A stretch of 5,427 nucleotides of DNA, taken from Pirellulaceae bacterium (GTDB lineage: Bacteria; Planctomycetota; Planctomycetia; Pirellulales; Pirellulaceae). The translations under genes were made by a program, and so were the position numbers. The stretch is taken from the NCBI GenBank assembly GCA_020846515.1, contig JADLDX010000591.1:1-5427 (forward strand), read 5' to 3'. This document shows positions 4,950-5,427 of the stretch, piece by piece. How positions within the stretch are numbered: the first letter of the stretch is position 1; the number at the start of each line of letters is the position of its first letter. The notes below the pieces were generated by a model. The model was not told the origin of the DNA and did not search any database. It was given only the letters and a program-made list of their open reading frames with translations.

Positions 4950-5427
4950 TGGCTAATCTGTAAATCAGCCATATAGATAGCAGTGATCGCTCGGCCATTG
5001 GCATCTTTTTCATGGCTGGAATAGTACGACATAACGGCGCGACCGTTGCCCAGGTCGAGGAATCCTGGGTAAGAGTTATCACCGCCGCTGGGCAGTTCGG
5101 CAAATTCCACCAACTGGGCCGAAGCGGGATTCAACCAACACATAGAGGTCTTAGGGCCGCGGTCGGTGGTGGTGTGCCGACCGCCGACCACGTAACGATC
5201 TTGCCACTTAACCAGCAGCGGTCCGCCAATGTAGCGATCAAAATCTACGCGTTCCAGCTTTTGGTAAGGAGGTTTCCCTGAGATCAGTTGCGCATTGGCG
5301 CGTCCGCGGCGTCCAACCGCTAGCAGGCCGCCATCTTGTTCGAATAGAAACGCGGTTTCGTCGCCCGAACTCTCTTGAAACATCGCCGCCTTACGAAACA
5401 CCAGGCCATCGTCGCTTTCCAACATCA
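4946..5427 (-). CDS. Sialidase-like (exo-alpha-sialidase / BNR propeller) protein, C-terminal part
   Basis: Partial: the frame is open to the right edge of the window, so the ATG at 5425 is probably internal. The last 160 residues are visible, ending MADLQISQ at a TAG. Residue positions here count from that ATG. Features fitting the sialidase-type six-bladed propeller: an Asp-box-like turn SDDGLVF (4-10); repeated strand pairs such as GGLLAVGRRG (32-41) and GGPLLVKWQDRYVVGGR (67-83); and a final blade with GGDNSYPGFLDLGNGRA followed by MSYYSSHEK. The SYPG and SYYSSHE phrases are, from memory, typical of planctomycete secreted sialidase-family proteins; I cannot verify this by search. Such proteins often act outside the cytoplasm on glycans, but the signal peptide and most catalytic residues lie beyond the window, so activity cannot be judged. 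A REP-like array overlaps its stop codon. Confidence 0.75.
   Translation of the reverse strand, partial: MLESDDGLVFRKAAMFQESSGDETAFLFEQDGGLLAVGRRGRANAQLISGKPPYQKLERVDFDRYIGGPLLVKWQDRYVVGGRHTTTDRGPKTSMCWLNPASAQLVEFAELPSGGDNSYPGFLDLGNGRAVMSYYSSHEKDANGRAITAIYMADLQISQ

Overview
The window looks like a chromosomal segment from a planctomycete, probably Pirellulaceae (Rhodopirellula/Blastopirellula-like). This is an inference from protein style (a C26-family protein, a xylose-isomerase-like TIM barrel protein and a sialidase-type beta-propeller, all with wording I associate with that group), the moderate GC content, the long spacers and the many small palindromic repeats. No rRNA or other marker fixes the taxonomy.

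Layout, left to right. (1) The C-terminal end of an unrecognised acidic protein (to 364), followed by a strong intrinsic terminator. (2) A spacer of about 685 bp (365-1049) with no credible protein gene but eight successive hairpins, the last 36 bp before the next start codon. (3) A class I glutamine amidotransferase-like / peptidase C26 protein (1050-1796) whose catalytic cysteine is replaced by glycine. (4) A 450-bp spacer with a 13-nt triple repeat, a strong terminator, and five copies of a 27-nt palindromic repeat (two forward, three inverted). (5) Two same-strand acyl-CoA genes: a FlK-like hotdog thioesterase with its complete catalytic constellation, and an enoyl-CoA hydratase/isomerase whose reading frame starts awkwardly right behind the thioesterase stop. 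(6) A spacer with an imperfect palindrome of about 160 bp. (7) On the minus strand, a sugar phosphate isomerase/epimerase-like protein with its metal ligands intact. (8) A spacer with two further families of short palindromic repeats, running into the 3' end of (9) a minus-strand sialidase-like protein cut by the window edge.

Functionally, only the thioesterase and hydratase/isomerase form a clear unit: both act on acyl-CoA thioesters and are adjacent and co-oriented. The epimerase-like and sialidase-like genes share the minus strand but lie 314 bp apart with repeats between them. They fit a glycan-degrading lifestyle, but the substrates cannot be read from sequence.

The most notable findings are the cysteine-less C26 protein, the displaced hydratase start, and three different short palindromic repeat families that all carry GTAG (or a close variant) at the 5' foot of a hairpin. 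GTAG at that position is the signature of REP elements handled by RAYT (REP-associated tyrosine transposase) enzymes. No dramatic new multi-gene system is visible.
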